From Solibacillus silvestris_B (GTDB taxonomy: Bacteria; Bacillota; Bacilli; Bacillales_A; Planococcaceae): DNA of 64,000 nt. Location: assembly GCF_051967575.1 (NCBI RefSeq), contig NZ_JBQCJW010000009.1, positions 62,001 to 126,000 of the forward strand, in the 5' to 3' direction. Below the pieces are notes generated by a model that had not been told where the DNA came from, made no database searches, and was given only the letters and a program-made list of their open reading frames with translations. This document shows, in pieces, positions 40,836 to 48,930 of the stretch. How positions within the stretch are numbered: position 1 is the stretch's first letter; each line of letters opens with the position of its first letter. A program made the translations under genes and the position numbers.

Positions 40836-41891
40836 ATGAAAAAGTGGAAATTTTTAACGGCAGCAGCATTAACATTAATGTTAGCGGCATGTGGTGCAGA
40901 CGAAGAAACATCAACAAAGGACGATAGCGATAAAGCGGCTACAGAGCAAACAGCAGGCACTGATAATAAAGAAACTGCAGCAACAGAAGCGCCTGTCTTC
41001 CCAATGACAGTATCTTCTTTATCGGCAGGCAGTGAAACTGAAGATGGTAAATCACTTACGTTTGAAGATGTGACTTTTGAAGAAATGCCAAAAAACATTG
41101 TAGTATTTGACTACGGTTTCTTAGATACACTTGATGCATTAGGTGTGGAAGGCATCGTTGGTATCGCTGCAAACGGCGGTAAAGGTAACTTCCCTGAGCA
41201 TTTAAAAGAAAAATATTTAACTGATTCAGTTACTGACGTTGGTTCTTTAAAACAAATCGACTTCGAAAAAGTAGCAGCTGCTAATCCGGATGCAATCTTC
41301 ATCTCAGGTCGTCAAGGTTCTTTCTATGAAGAATTGAAAGAAATTACACCAAACGTAGTATTCATCGGTTCTGATAACTCGAACTATGTAGATGGCGTAT
41401 TTGAAACAGTTGACTTAGCTGCTGAAATCTTCGGCAAACAAGAAAAAGCGGAAGAATTAAAAGCTTCATTACAAGAAAAAGTTGACGCTGTTAAAGAAAA
41501 AGCAGCTGGCTATGAAAATGCATTAGTAGCAATGTACAACGACAAAAAGATCTCTGGTTTCGACAACGGTGAAGATTCTCGTTTCGCATATGTGTACAAT
41601 GACTTTGGTTTCAAACCATCAACTACTGACATCAAAGCTTCATCACACGGTTCTGATTTCTCTTATGAATCAATTCTTTCTGTAGACCCGGAAGTATTAT
41701 TAATCATTGACCGCACAGCTTCAGATGTAGAAACAATTAAAGCTGACATTGAAAACGATATCATCAAACAAACTCGTGCTTACAAAGAAGACAAAATCGT
41801 TTACTTGGACGGAGTGAACTGGTATTTCTCTTCTAACGGTGTTACGACTGAAGCAGAGAAATTAGATGAAATCCTAAACGAATTAAAATAA
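40836..41891 (+). CDS. yclQ: Iron-siderophore substrate-binding lipoprotein (YclQ-like)
   Basis: A 351-residue FhuD/BtuF-type binding lipoprotein. The signal ends at MLAAC (Cys19), followed by an acidic low-complexity linker. The mature domain has the family pattern IVVFDYGFLDTLDALG, then VGSLKQIDFEKVAAANPDAI, a long backbone helix, and IKASSHGSDFSYESILSVDP near the C-terminus. These match Bacillus YclQ, the petrobactin receptor. Petrobactin is inferred from that likeness; related catecholates are possible. The RBS AGGAGG is strong. It has its own Fur-controlled promoter, allowing excess receptor over transporter. Confidence 0.9.
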   Translation: MKKWKFLTAAALTLMLAACGADEETSTKDDSDKAATEQTAGTDNKETAATEAPVFPMTVSSLSAGSETEDGKSLTFEDVTFEEMPKNIVVFDYGFLDTLDALGVEGIVGIAANGGKGNFPEHLKEKYLTDSVTDVGSLKQIDFEKVAAANPDAIFISGRQGSFYEELKEITPNVVFIGSDNSNYVDGVFETVDLAAEIFGKQEKAEELKASLQEKVDAVKEKAAGYENALVAMYNDKKISGFDNGEDSRFAYVYNDFGFKPSTTDIKASSHGSDFSYESILSVDPEVLLIIDRTASDVETIKADIENDIIKQTRAYKEDKIVYLDGVNWYFSSNGVTTEAEKLDEILNELK

Positions 41892-41899
41892 TATTGTAT

Positions 41900-41933
41900 A
41901 AGGCATGTCTCAATGCGAGACATGCCTTTTTGG
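41900..41933 (+). terminator. Rho-independent terminator
   Basis: Perfect stem AAGGCATGTCTC / GAGACATGCCTT with a 5-nt loop and U-run. Confidence 0.92.
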
Positions 41934-41952
41934 AAAAAGAGGAGGGTTTTAT

Positions 41953-42285
41953 ATGTTCGTGCAAATTCGCAAATGGATCGTAACAGAAGGTAATTCCGAT
42001 AAAATTATCGAGCGTTTTGGGAAAAAACCTGGTCAAGGCCCATCTTTAATAGAACAGCGTGAAGGCTTCATTAGCCGCGAGCTGCTTATAAAAAATGTTC
42101 GTCGCGGTGAAGAAGAAGTAATCATGATCATCCGTTGGGAATCGGAAGAAGCTTGGAAGGCTTGGGAAAAGAGTCCTGAACATATTGCGGGCCATAAGGC
42201 AAAAATCCAGGAGCATGGCGGTAAACCACCGAAGCCGGAATTCGTCATTTCCATGGAACACGGCAATTACACAGTTGTGGAATAA
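41953..42285 (+). CDS. hmoA: Heme-degrading monooxygenase (HmoA-like, ABM family)
   Basis: A 110-residue antibiotic-biosynthesis-monooxygenase fold protein, close to Bacillus HmoA (about 108). The shared opening is MFVQIRKWIVTEGNSDKIIE, and the core is NVRRGEEEVIMIIRWESEEA followed by the helix WEKSPEHIAGH, whose His is a candidate heme ligand. A short insertion (KKPGQGPS) follows the first helix. It cleaves heme to free iron. The ORF opens earlier, but the ATG at 41953 has GGAGGG upstream. It lies just behind the siderophore receptor's terminator with no Fur box of its own, so it may depend on read-through. Confidence 0.88.
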   Translation: MFVQIRKWIVTEGNSDKIIERFGKKPGQGPSLIEQREGFISRELLIKNVRRGEEEVIMIIRWESEEAWKAWEKSPEHIAGHKAKIQEHGGKPPKPEFVISMEHGNYTVVE

Positions 42286-42298
42286 TAATCCTTATATA

Positions 42299-42340
42299 AA
42301 AATCTATCTTGCTAAATTTTTTAGCGGGGTAGATTTTTTG
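42299..42340 (+). terminator. Rho-independent terminator
   Basis: Interrupted stem AATCTATC-TTG-CTAAA / TTTAG-CGG-GGTAGATT with a U-run. Confidence 0.75.
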
Positions 42341-42406
42341 TTTCCCTAAATTGCATATATTATAATAAACGTAAAAATAGCAGTACGGATGGAAGCGGGG
42401 ATAAGC

Positions 42407-43018
42407 GTGAAAAAAGGGGCATTCCTATTTGCATTAGTTGCTTTAGCGATTTTTTCCGTTATCGCTCTTAATTATGATTCAGCGAGCTTTATGGCATTTG
42501 ACGAACGAATCCAATCTTTGTTTCAAGGAAATGACATCATCATTTCATTTCATTATATAGGGGAAACAAATTTTATTTTAGTCATTGCGGTCATGCTATT
42601 GCTCTACTTATGGGTTTACGGTAAAAATTATCGTGGTATGTTATTTGTATTGCTGACATTAGCGGTCGGAAATAGCATCAACCGATTATTAAAGCATTAT
42701 TTTGAGCGACCTCGCCCGGAAATTGCCGATCAGCTTGCAACATTCAGCTTTCCATCGGGGCATTCCCAAATGGGTGTATTGTATTTGCTAACATTGGCCT
42801 ATTTATTTTCGAAGATGACGAATAGCAGAAAGAAGGCGGCAGCTGCTTGGGTTATCGCTATTGTCCTCGCATTTTTTATCGGATTATCACGCATTGCAGA
42901 AGGACGTCATTTCCCTACAGACGTATTAGCTGGATGGAGCATCGGTTACATTTGGTTCATCATTTGCGTAATATGGTATGAGTCAAGGAAGTATAAAAAT
43001 AACGATCCGGATTCCTGA
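42407..43018 (+). CDS. PAP2-family membrane phosphatase
   Basis: A 203-residue integral membrane lipid phosphatase of the PAP2 superfamily. All three catalytic motifs are intact: KHYFERPRP (K-x6-RP), PSGHSQ, and SRIAEGRHFPTDV (SR-x5-H-x3-D). About six hydrophobic segments are seen. Likely substrates are undecaprenyl pyrophosphate, phosphatidylglycerol phosphate or phosphatidic acid. The GTG at 42407 is preferred because GCGGGG lies 6 bp upstream; the ATG at 42389 has no RBS. The choice changes only the first six residues. Confidence 0.88.
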   Translation: MKKGAFLFALVALAIFSVIALNYDSASFMAFDERIQSLFQGNDIIISFHYIGETNFILVIAVMLLLYLWVYGKNYRGMLFVLLTLAVGNSINRLLKHYFERPRPEIADQLATFSFPSGHSQMGVLYLLTLAYLFSKMTNSRKKAAAAWVIAIVLAFFIGLSRIAEGRHFPTDVLAGWSIGYIWFIICVIWYESRKYKNNDPDS

Positions 43019-43148
43019 TTATAGGGAATTCTTTTTTTAAATATAAAGTTGGTTTATTGCATAAGATGTTACTTCAATGAAGAAAGTTGCATTAGGGAAA
43101 CATTTCGCATATAATTTAGAAAATGAATAAAAAATAAAGGAGAATAAT

Positions 43149-43970
43149 ATGGATGAAAATGTATTGCTTGCGTTAGGTTTAACATTATTTGCAGGGCTTG
43201 CTACAGGAATCGGCAGCTTAATCGCCTTTTTCACTACACGCACAAACAAAAAGTTTCTATCAATCGCCCTAGGATTTTCGGCGGGCGTAATGATTTATGT
43301 ATCACTTGTCGAAATTTTTGTGAAAGCTAAAGATGCTTTAGTTAACGTCCACGGAGAAAAGACGGGGTATTGGCTTACATTGCTAGGGTTTTTTGGGGGT
43401 ATGCTATTGATCGCATTAATTGACCGTTTTATTCCGAAAGGTAAAAACCCCCATGAAGTAAAATCTGTAGAAGATGTCCAAAAAGCGCAATTGGTTGGCG
43501 CTGAGGATGTAGAGGCAGATCGTTTAATGAAGATGGGATTATTTACAGCACTGGCGATTGGGATTCATAATTTTCCGGAAGGCATCGCGACGTTCATGTC
43601 GGTGCTGCAAGATCCGAATGTCGGAATAGCAATAGCAATAGCTGTAGCAATTCATAATATTCCGGAGGGGATTGCTGTAGCTATTCCTATTTTCTATGCA
43701 ACAGGGAAGCGTATGAAGGCGTTTAAATGGTCGTTCGCCTCTGGTTTATCAGAACCATTGGGAGCGTTGATCGCTTATTTAGTGCTTATGCAATTTATGA
43801 CGGATACGATGTTCGGTGTTATATTTGCGGGCGTCGCTGGTATTATGGTATTCATCTCCATCGACGAATTGCTTCCTGCAGCAAAAAAATATGATGAGGC
43901 ACATTCCTCGATTTACGGTTTGGTGGCGGGTATGGCTGTCATGGCAGTGAGCCTAGTGCTATTAACTTAA
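43149..43970 (+). CDS. zupT: ZIP-family zinc/divalent metal transporter ZupT
   Basis: A 273-residue ZIP transporter with eight predicted membrane helices that imports zinc and other divalent metals. The paired metal-site motifs of helices IV and V are intact: IGIHNFPEGIATFMS and VAIHNIPEGIAVAIP. The cytoplasmic loop (about 95-125) lacks the usual His-rich run. The AAAGGAG RBS is good. No Zur-type box was identified in the 130-bp upstream gap. It converges on the next gene at a shared terminator. Confidence 0.92.
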   Translation: MDENVLLALGLTLFAGLATGIGSLIAFFTTRTNKKFLSIALGFSAGVMIYVSLVEIFVKAKDALVNVHGEKTGYWLTLLGFFGGMLLIALIDRFIPKGKNPHEVKSVEDVQKAQLVGAEDVEADRLMKMGLFTALAIGIHNFPEGIATFMSVLQDPNVGIAIAIAVAIHNIPEGIAVAIPIFYATGKRMKAFKWSFASGLSEPLGALIAYLVLMQFMTDTMFGVIFAGVAGIMVFISIDELLPAAKKYDEAHSSIYGLVAGMAVMAVSLVLLT

Positions 43971-43993
43971 AACGCTGTTAGAAGTATGTTATA

Positions 43994-44031
43994 AAAAAAG
44001 CCGGCATCATATAAAAGATGCTGGCTTTTGG
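43994..44031. terminator. Bidirectional terminator
   Basis: Stem AAAAGCCGGCATC / GATGCTGGCTTTT with A- and U-runs on both sides, between convergent genes. Confidence 0.88.
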
Positions 44032-44034
44032 CTA

Positions 44035-44682
44035 TTAGGAAGCAGCTGTCACATTTTCGGATGCAACAGTAAATGTTGTATTTTGATATTCATTTTTTTC
44101 AATTTCGTCGAGTAGTGCCACAGCAAAGTCTGCATAGCTAATATAACTATTGAATTGCGAGTTTACTAAAATTTTTTCTTCCCCTTTAATATAGTGGCCG
44201 GTGCGAGGTCCATCTGAATCGAACATGGCAGACGGGATTGCAAACGTCCATTGAATCGATGAACTTTCCAAATCGTGAAGGTTTTGCAATTGAGCCTTTG
44301 CTGCAGGCGCAAGCTCCTCTGGATAATCTTCAAGATCCATTAAGCGGACCGTCTTTTCGCGGTTAACAAAAAGGCATCCTGAACTACCTACAACGAACAG
44401 CTTTTTTGTTGTTCCCTCCAGCAGGGAAATTAAATGCTGACCTGCCGTAATGTGTAAATGCTCTTCCCCTGGCAGCGGGGCAAAGGCGTTAATTAAAATA
44501 TCAAAAGAGGCAATTTGTTCCTTCGTTAAATTAAATAAGTCGCTTTCAATGATTTGAATATTTTCCTCTTGTAATGTCGCCTTATTTTTTACAATAGCTG
44601 TGACATCGAAGTTACGCATTAAAGCCTCTCGTAAAATATGAGTACCTGCTTTACCAGCAGCACCGATTACTGCAATTTTCAT
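44035..44682 (-). CDS. NAD(P)H-binding protein (atypical SDR, YwnB/YhfK-like)
   Basis: A 215-residue Rossmann protein. It begins MKIAVIGAAGKAGTHILREA with the GAAGKAG nucleotide loop of NmrA-like atypical SDRs, then has VVGSSGCLF and a C-terminal YISYADFAVALLDEIE helix, which is the usual family ending. No YxxxK catalytic pair is obvious, so it may be a reductase or a redox sensor. RBS GAAAGGGG precedes the ATG. It is a single-gene unit divided from zupT by a bidirectional terminator. Confidence 0.85.
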   Translation of the reverse strand: MKIAVIGAAGKAGTHILREALMRNFDVTAIVKNKATLQEENIQIIESDLFNLTKEQIASFDILINAFAPLPGEEHLHITAGQHLISLLEGTTKKLFVVGSSGCLFVNREKTVRLMDLEDYPEELAPAAKAQLQNLHDLESSSIQWTFAIPSAMFDSDGPRTGHYIKGEEKILVNSQFNSYISYADFAVALLDEIEKNEYQNTTFTVASENVTAAS

Positions 44683-45051
44683 TAATATTACCCCTTTCTA
44701 ACAGTAGATTTATTAATATACCCAAAAATGAAAGAAATTATGCATGGAAGAAGAAAACGCAGAAATAATTAAACTAAAAAATGCTCCTTATTTTCGACTT
44801 GGAAATTAAGGTGCATTTTAAACGGGCAGATAGAAATTATAAGTTTTTCTAATTATATAGAAGATTATGGTCTCTGATGTTGTGGATCACTTTGCATAAA
44901 GGTGATGTTGGCAAAGAGTAAAATAAAGAGAAGATGTTTTTGGTGGGCCAGCACAAAAGTCATCAAGTCATGCTGCACATGGCTTTGCGACTTTTCTTCG
45001 TGCTTTTTGAAACGCCCGCCAAATAAATTGCCTTGTGTTTCATATGAGCTT
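44683..45051. other. 369-bp gap between SDR and thrB
   Basis: It contains a minus-strand terminator at 44776-44820, about 230 bp beyond the thrB stop, and one doubtful small ORF (44865-45062). The rest is AT-rich and includes the promoter region of the 44682 gene. Confidence 0.5.
44776..44820 (-). terminator. Terminator of the thr operon
   Basis: On the minus strand, arms AAAATGC-ACC-TTAA and TTA-AGG-AGCATTTT with a 16-nt loop, followed by TTTAGTTT. Its distance from thrB implies that the message continues well past that gene. Confidence 0.65.
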
Positions 45052-45062
45052 TCACCATCCAT
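44865..45062 (-). CDS. Doubtful small ORF downstream of thrB
   Basis: A 65-codon frame that starts on an ATG inside the last codons of thrB and lies before the operon terminator. It has a possible hydrophobic helix (FVLAHQKHLLFILLFANITF) after a charged, His-rich N-terminus. No family was recognised and no clear RBS is present. Position in the operon is its only support. Confidence 0.25.
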   Translation of the reverse strand: MDGESSYETQGNLFGGRFKKHEEKSQSHVQHDLMTFVLAHQKHLLFILLFANITFMQSDPQHQRP

Positions 45063-45957
45063 AGGCTGTTACGGTCGAACCTGATGGGGAAGCTGTTGTT
45101 AAAACGATTTTGTGTGCAGGGAATCGCTTTTGCATCGAAAGAACGAATTGCTCGGATACATGAAGCGGGATCATGGATATCAATGTTGGACCTGCACCAC
45201 TTAATGCTGTCCCATATGCTCCGGCGCTTTTTGCCGCTTCATGGATTTCCGCATAATTTGGTATAAGCTGAGCACGGAAAGGCTCATGGAAAAGATCTGC
45301 CTCCATATACCGGCCGATACGCACATAATCTTTCGCGATTAAAGAAGCGGCAAGCATATTCGCATTTGCACTGGCACGAACTGCATAGCCACGGTCAAAT
45401 TGATCTGGTAAAACCCCGCGTGAATCAGCTGTTTTCAGCTCTACATTCGGAATAAACACAACAAATGCTGCATCAATCTCTTGAATATGCAGCGTGTCGA
45501 CAATCCCTTGTTCATCCATAGAGGAAATAGTCAATCCGCCTAGTACGGAAGCTGTCGCATTATCGGGATGTCCTTCAATTTGAGAGGAAATATTCAATTT
45601 ATCCTGTGTGGATAAATCTAATTCTCCTAAAATATCGGCCAATTCAATGGCTGCAACAATTGCTGCCGCACTGCTGCCGAGCCCCCGCGCAAGAGGAAGC
45701 TCACTTGCCATTTCGACTTTGCACGGTCTTAATGGCTTGTTGTGCTGCTTCGCTACTTGTTGTGCAATACTATAGACTAAATGTGTTTCAACTGTTGTAT
45801 CGGAAGGCACATTGTCTCCAATATGAACAAATTCCCATTCATCCTGCAATGTTATTTCTAAAGTTAAATAAAGTGATAACCCAAGGCCAATCGAGTCAAA
45901 TCCAGGTCCTAAATTTGCTGTACTGCCAGGTACTTTGATTTGCCATTTCCCCATCAT
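45052..45957 (-). CDS. thrB: Homoserine kinase
   Basis: A 301-residue GHMP-family kinase that phosphorylates L-homoserine on the threonine pathway. It opens with KVPGSTANLGPGFDSIGLGL and has the ATP-binding motif PLARGLGSSAAAIVAAIE (about 86-103), plus SGAGPTLIS near the C-terminus. Length is normal. Its ATG overlaps the threonine synthase stop (ATGA), so the two are translationally coupled. It supplies O-phosphohomoserine directly to thrC. Homoserine dehydrogenase (hom), usually first in this operon in Bacilli, is not present. Confidence 0.95.
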   Translation of the reverse strand: MMGKWQIKVPGSTANLGPGFDSIGLGLSLYLTLEITLQDEWEFVHIGDNVPSDTTVETHLVYSIAQQVAKQHNKPLRPCKVEMASELPLARGLGSSAAAIVAAIELADILGELDLSTQDKLNISSQIEGHPDNATASVLGGLTISSMDEQGIVDTLHIQEIDAAFVVFIPNVELKTADSRGVLPDQFDRGYAVRASANANMLAASLIAKDYVRIGRYMEADLFHEPFRAQLIPNYAEIHEAAKSAGAYGTALSGAGPTLISMIPLHVSEQFVLSMQKRFPAHKIVLTTASPSGSTVTAYGW

Positions 45958-47018
45958 AAACTGAAAACGCCCTCGATGTAGCGCCGAATTTCTTGTTCGT
46001 CATTTTTAAGGGATACTAAATCAACAGTTGAAACGCTCATTGCTGTATCCGAGTCTTTTAAGCCATTGCCCGTAAATACTGATACGACACGGCTGCCTTG
46101 TGCAATTTTACCAGCCTTCACACATTTAATAACACCTGCCAATGATGCAGCAGAACCTGGTTCAACAAAAATTCCTTCCTTGCCGGCGATTAACTTGTAC
46201 GCAGCTAAAATCTCGTCATCTGTTACAGCATCAATTAGGCCGCCTGATTCGTCACGTGCTGCTTCAGCATATTTCCAGCTTGCAGGGTTACCGATGCGAA
46301 TAGCAGTTGCCATGGTTTCAGGATTTGCAATTGGCTTGCCGCTTACGATGGCAGCTGCTCCTTCTGCTTCAAAACCGTACATTTTCGGGAGACCGCATTT
46401 TTTTGCTTCATCATATTCTTTAAAGCCTTTCCAATAAGCTGTAATATTCCCTGCATTGCCCACTGGGATGCATAAGTAATCAGGTGATTGCCCGAGCTGA
46501 TCGACAATTTCAAAGGCCGCTGTTTTTTGTCCTTCAATACGATAAGGATTCACAGAGTTAACAAGTGCGATCGGTGTTGTTTCCCCGATTTTGCGCACAA
46601 TATTTAATGCATCATCAAAGTTGCCTTCGATTTCAATGATTTTCGCGCCATATACACAAGCTTGCGCCAATTTGCCAAGTGCGACCTTTCCTTTTGGAAT
46701 GACGACGATCGATTGAATGCCCGCCCGTGCTGCATAAGCAGCGGCAGCGGCAGATGTATTTCCTGTAGAAGCGCAAATAACTACTTTCGAACCTTCTTCA
46801 ATCGCCTTCGCAACGGCAAAAACCATTCCGCGGTCTTTAAATGAGCCTGTTGGATTTGCGCCTTCAATTTTCCCGTACAGCTCGATGCCTAATTCCTTTG
46901 ACAAATTTACTAACGGAATTAAAGGCGTATTTCCTTCATTTAAAGAGAGTGCAGGTGTATTTTCAGTAACAGGTAAATACTGTTTATATTCTTCGATAAG
47001 ACCTTTCCACATAGACAT
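45954..47018 (-). CDS. thrC: Threonine synthase
   Basis: A 354-residue PLP enzyme of the short threonine-synthase type, converting O-phosphohomoserine to threonine. The PLP lysine is Lys61 in NPTGSFKDRGM, and the phosphate-binding loop is PVGNAGNITAYWKG. CASTGNTSAAAAAYAARAG is also diagnostic. The AAGGAG RBS precedes ATG-TCT-ATG. It is the first visible gene of the operon, with its promoter somewhere in the 288-bp region shared with the divergent niaP gene. No T-box leader was recognised. Confidence 0.95.
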   Translation of the reverse strand: MSMWKGLIEEYKQYLPVTENTPALSLNEGNTPLIPLVNLSKELGIELYGKIEGANPTGSFKDRGMVFAVAKAIEEGSKVVICASTGNTSAAAAAYAARAGIQSIVVIPKGKVALGKLAQACVYGAKIIEIEGNFDDALNIVRKIGETTPIALVNSVNPYRIEGQKTAAFEIVDQLGQSPDYLCIPVGNAGNITAYWKGFKEYDEAKKCGLPKMYGFEAEGAAAIVSGKPIANPETMATAIRIGNPASWKYAEAARDESGGLIDAVTDDEILAAYKLIAGKEGIFVEPGSAASLAGVIKCVKAGKIAQGSRVVSVFTGNGLKDSDTAMSVSTVDLVSLKNDEQEIRRYIEGVFSL

Positions 47019-47230
47019 TTAAGCTCCTTCTGTTCTCGCTAGGTGAACATTTGTTTTTATATACAAGACATTTTAAACCTATGTGATGGCTATTTCAATA
47101 GGAAATAATAAATTGTCCAAATAATTCAATAAAACCTATTGATCCCGGCATAATTGATTTTATTTGGCGGCAGGTGTTTCATTTCTTTCAGCAGATGTCC
47201 AAATACACGTCGGAAGAAGTCAAATAATGG

Positions 47231-47280
47231 TTGTCACTTTTAAGAAACAAATGTATGATATTAATGTTAAGTCAAGTGTA
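47231..47280 (+). promoter_or_regulatory. Sigma-A promoter of niaP with possible operator
   Basis: TTGTCA (47231-47236), 17-bp spacer, TATGAT (47254-47259). The segment TTAAGTCAAGTGTAAAGAC directly downstream is a possible NiaR-type operator, by position and TCAAGTGT-like content only. Confidence 0.5.
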
Positions 47281-47306
47281 AAGACATATGGAAGGTGGAA
47301 AAGTAA

Positions 47307-48539
47307 ATGTCAGTGGAAACGAACGGACAAAAACCATTATCCCGCAATAAATTGTTGCGTATTGCTGGAATTGGTTGGATGTTTGATGCGATGGATGTAG
47401 GGATTCTTTCCTTTATCATTGCTGCGCTTGCAGTAGATTGGGGATTAAATAGCAGCCAAATGGGATGGATTGGCAGTGTCAACTCTATCGGTATGGCTGT
47501 AGGCGCGCTACTTTTCGGCGTACTTGCCGATAAAGTGGGGCGCAAGCAGATTTTTATGTGGACATTAATATTGTTCTCGGTAGCAAGCGGGCTATCCGCA
47601 TTCACAACTACATTAACGCTCTTTTTAATTTTGCGCTTCTTCGTTGGAATGGGGCTTGGCGGGGAATTGCCTGTCGCGTCTACATTAGTATCTGAAAGTG
47701 TCAAAGCGGAAGAACGAGGAAAAGTTGTTGTCCTTCTAGAGAGCTTTTGGGCGGGAGGCTGGCTAATAGCAGCAATTATTTCCTATTTTGTAATCCCTGC
47801 TGAGTTTTGGCCGATTGAAGGTTGGCGTGTCGCTTTATTAATAACGGCAATTCCGGCATTTTATGCTATTTATATAAGAATGAAGCTACCGGACTCCCCG
47901 CAATTCAGAGTGAAAGCAGAATCGAAAAAGCGCTCTATCTTCCAAAACATAGCAGAAGTTTGGGCGAAAAAATATGCGCGTTCCACAATTATGCTGTGGA
48001 TTTTATGGTTTGCGGTCGTATTTTCCTATTACGGGATGTTTTTATGGCTGCCGAGTGTGATGGTAGGGAAAGGCTTTGATCTTATCTCGAGCTTTAAATA
48101 TGTATTAATCATGACATTGGCTCAATTGCCTGGATACTTCACAGCTGCATGGTTTATCGAGAAATTTGGCCGTAAGTTTGTATTAGTTACATATTTATTA
48201 GGTACAGCGGCAAGCGCATTTGTATTTGGCGGGGCAGAAACAATCACAACGTTATTAATTTCCGGTATGCTGCTTTCATTCTTCAACTTAGGTGCATGGG
48301 GCGCTTTATATGCCTATACGCCAGAGCAATACCCGGCAATTGTACGTGGAACAGGAGCTGGAATGGCAGCAGCTGTAGGGCGTGTCGGTGGTATTTTCGG
48401 CCCGCTGTTAGTTGGCTCGCTTTTAACGAAAGGCTATGATATTAGTTATATCTTTACAATTTTCTGTGTGGCGATTGTCATTGGTGTGTTAGCTGTTATA
48501 TTTTTAGGAAAAGAAACAAAACAGACAGAATTGCAATAA
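47307..48539 (+). CDS. niaP: Niacin transporter (MFS), NiaP-like
   Basis: A 410-residue major facilitator with twelve membrane helices, very similar throughout to Bacillus YceI/NiaP. Shared segments include GWMFDAMDVGILSFIIAAL, GMGLGGELPVASTLVSES, LLESFWAGGW, and the C-terminal FFNLGAWGALYAYTPEQYP and GKETKQTEL end. It should import niacin (and perhaps nicotinamide) for NAD salvage. RBS GGAAGGTGG lies before the ATG. It is divergent from thrC and has its own promoter and terminator. Confidence 0.9.
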   Translation: MSVETNGQKPLSRNKLLRIAGIGWMFDAMDVGILSFIIAALAVDWGLNSSQMGWIGSVNSIGMAVGALLFGVLADKVGRKQIFMWTLILFSVASGLSAFTTTLTLFLILRFFVGMGLGGELPVASTLVSESVKAEERGKVVVLLESFWAGGWLIAAIISYFVIPAEFWPIEGWRVALLITAIPAFYAIYIRMKLPDSPQFRVKAESKKRSIFQNIAEVWAKKYARSTIMLWILWFAVVFSYYGMFLWLPSVMVGKGFDLISSFKYVLIMTLAQLPGYFTAAWFIEKFGRKFVLVTYLLGTAASAFVFGGAETITTLLISGMLLSFFNLGAWGALYAYTPEQYPAIVRGTGAGMAAAVGRVGGIFGPLLVGSLLTKGYDISYIFTIFCVAIVIGVLAVIFLGKETKQTELQ

Positions 48540-48564
48540 AACGGAAACACGGGAAAAAATATCG

Positions 48565-48603
48565 AAAGGGGTCTGTCCGAAAGTTAATGGGCAGGCCCCT
48601 TTA
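48565..48603 (+). terminator. Rho-independent terminator
   Basis: Stem AAGGGGTCTGTCC / GGGCAGGCCCCTT with a 10-nt loop; the U-run is short. Confidence 0.75.
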
Positions 48604-48930
48604 AACGCCTTTTATACAGCAGAAATATTCCCATTAAATAAATAGGGATAGTAAGTTTTTGTTAATTGTTTAATTATAAAGAATAAGTTTTACAAATTCT
48701 TGTCAATTTCCTACTCAAAGCCCTCGATTCTTTAGTCTGCTAAAGTTTTTTCAGAAAAATCATTGAATTCTATTAATATTCATGTTAATGTATTTTCTAT
48801 TATTAAGAAATTACTGCACGGTAAAGTACAACATAATAGTTGCCATTCTCTATTTTAGGCGTCATTACATGTGGACTAATGGTAGAGTTTATTTTTAATG
48901 AGAAGAATACAAGAAAAGGAGATGTAGGAA
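48604..48930 (+). promoter_or_regulatory. AT-rich gap with a probable promoter for the RpiR-type gene
   Basis: TTGAAT (48763-48768), 17-bp spacer, TAATGT (48786-48791) is the best promoter candidate, 140 bp before the start. Nothing else was seen in this 327-bp gap. Confidence 0.35.

Noticed and set aside
47019..47306. T-box leader upstream of thrC
   Set aside because: No T-box sequence, specifier loop or antiterminator could be found on the minus strand.
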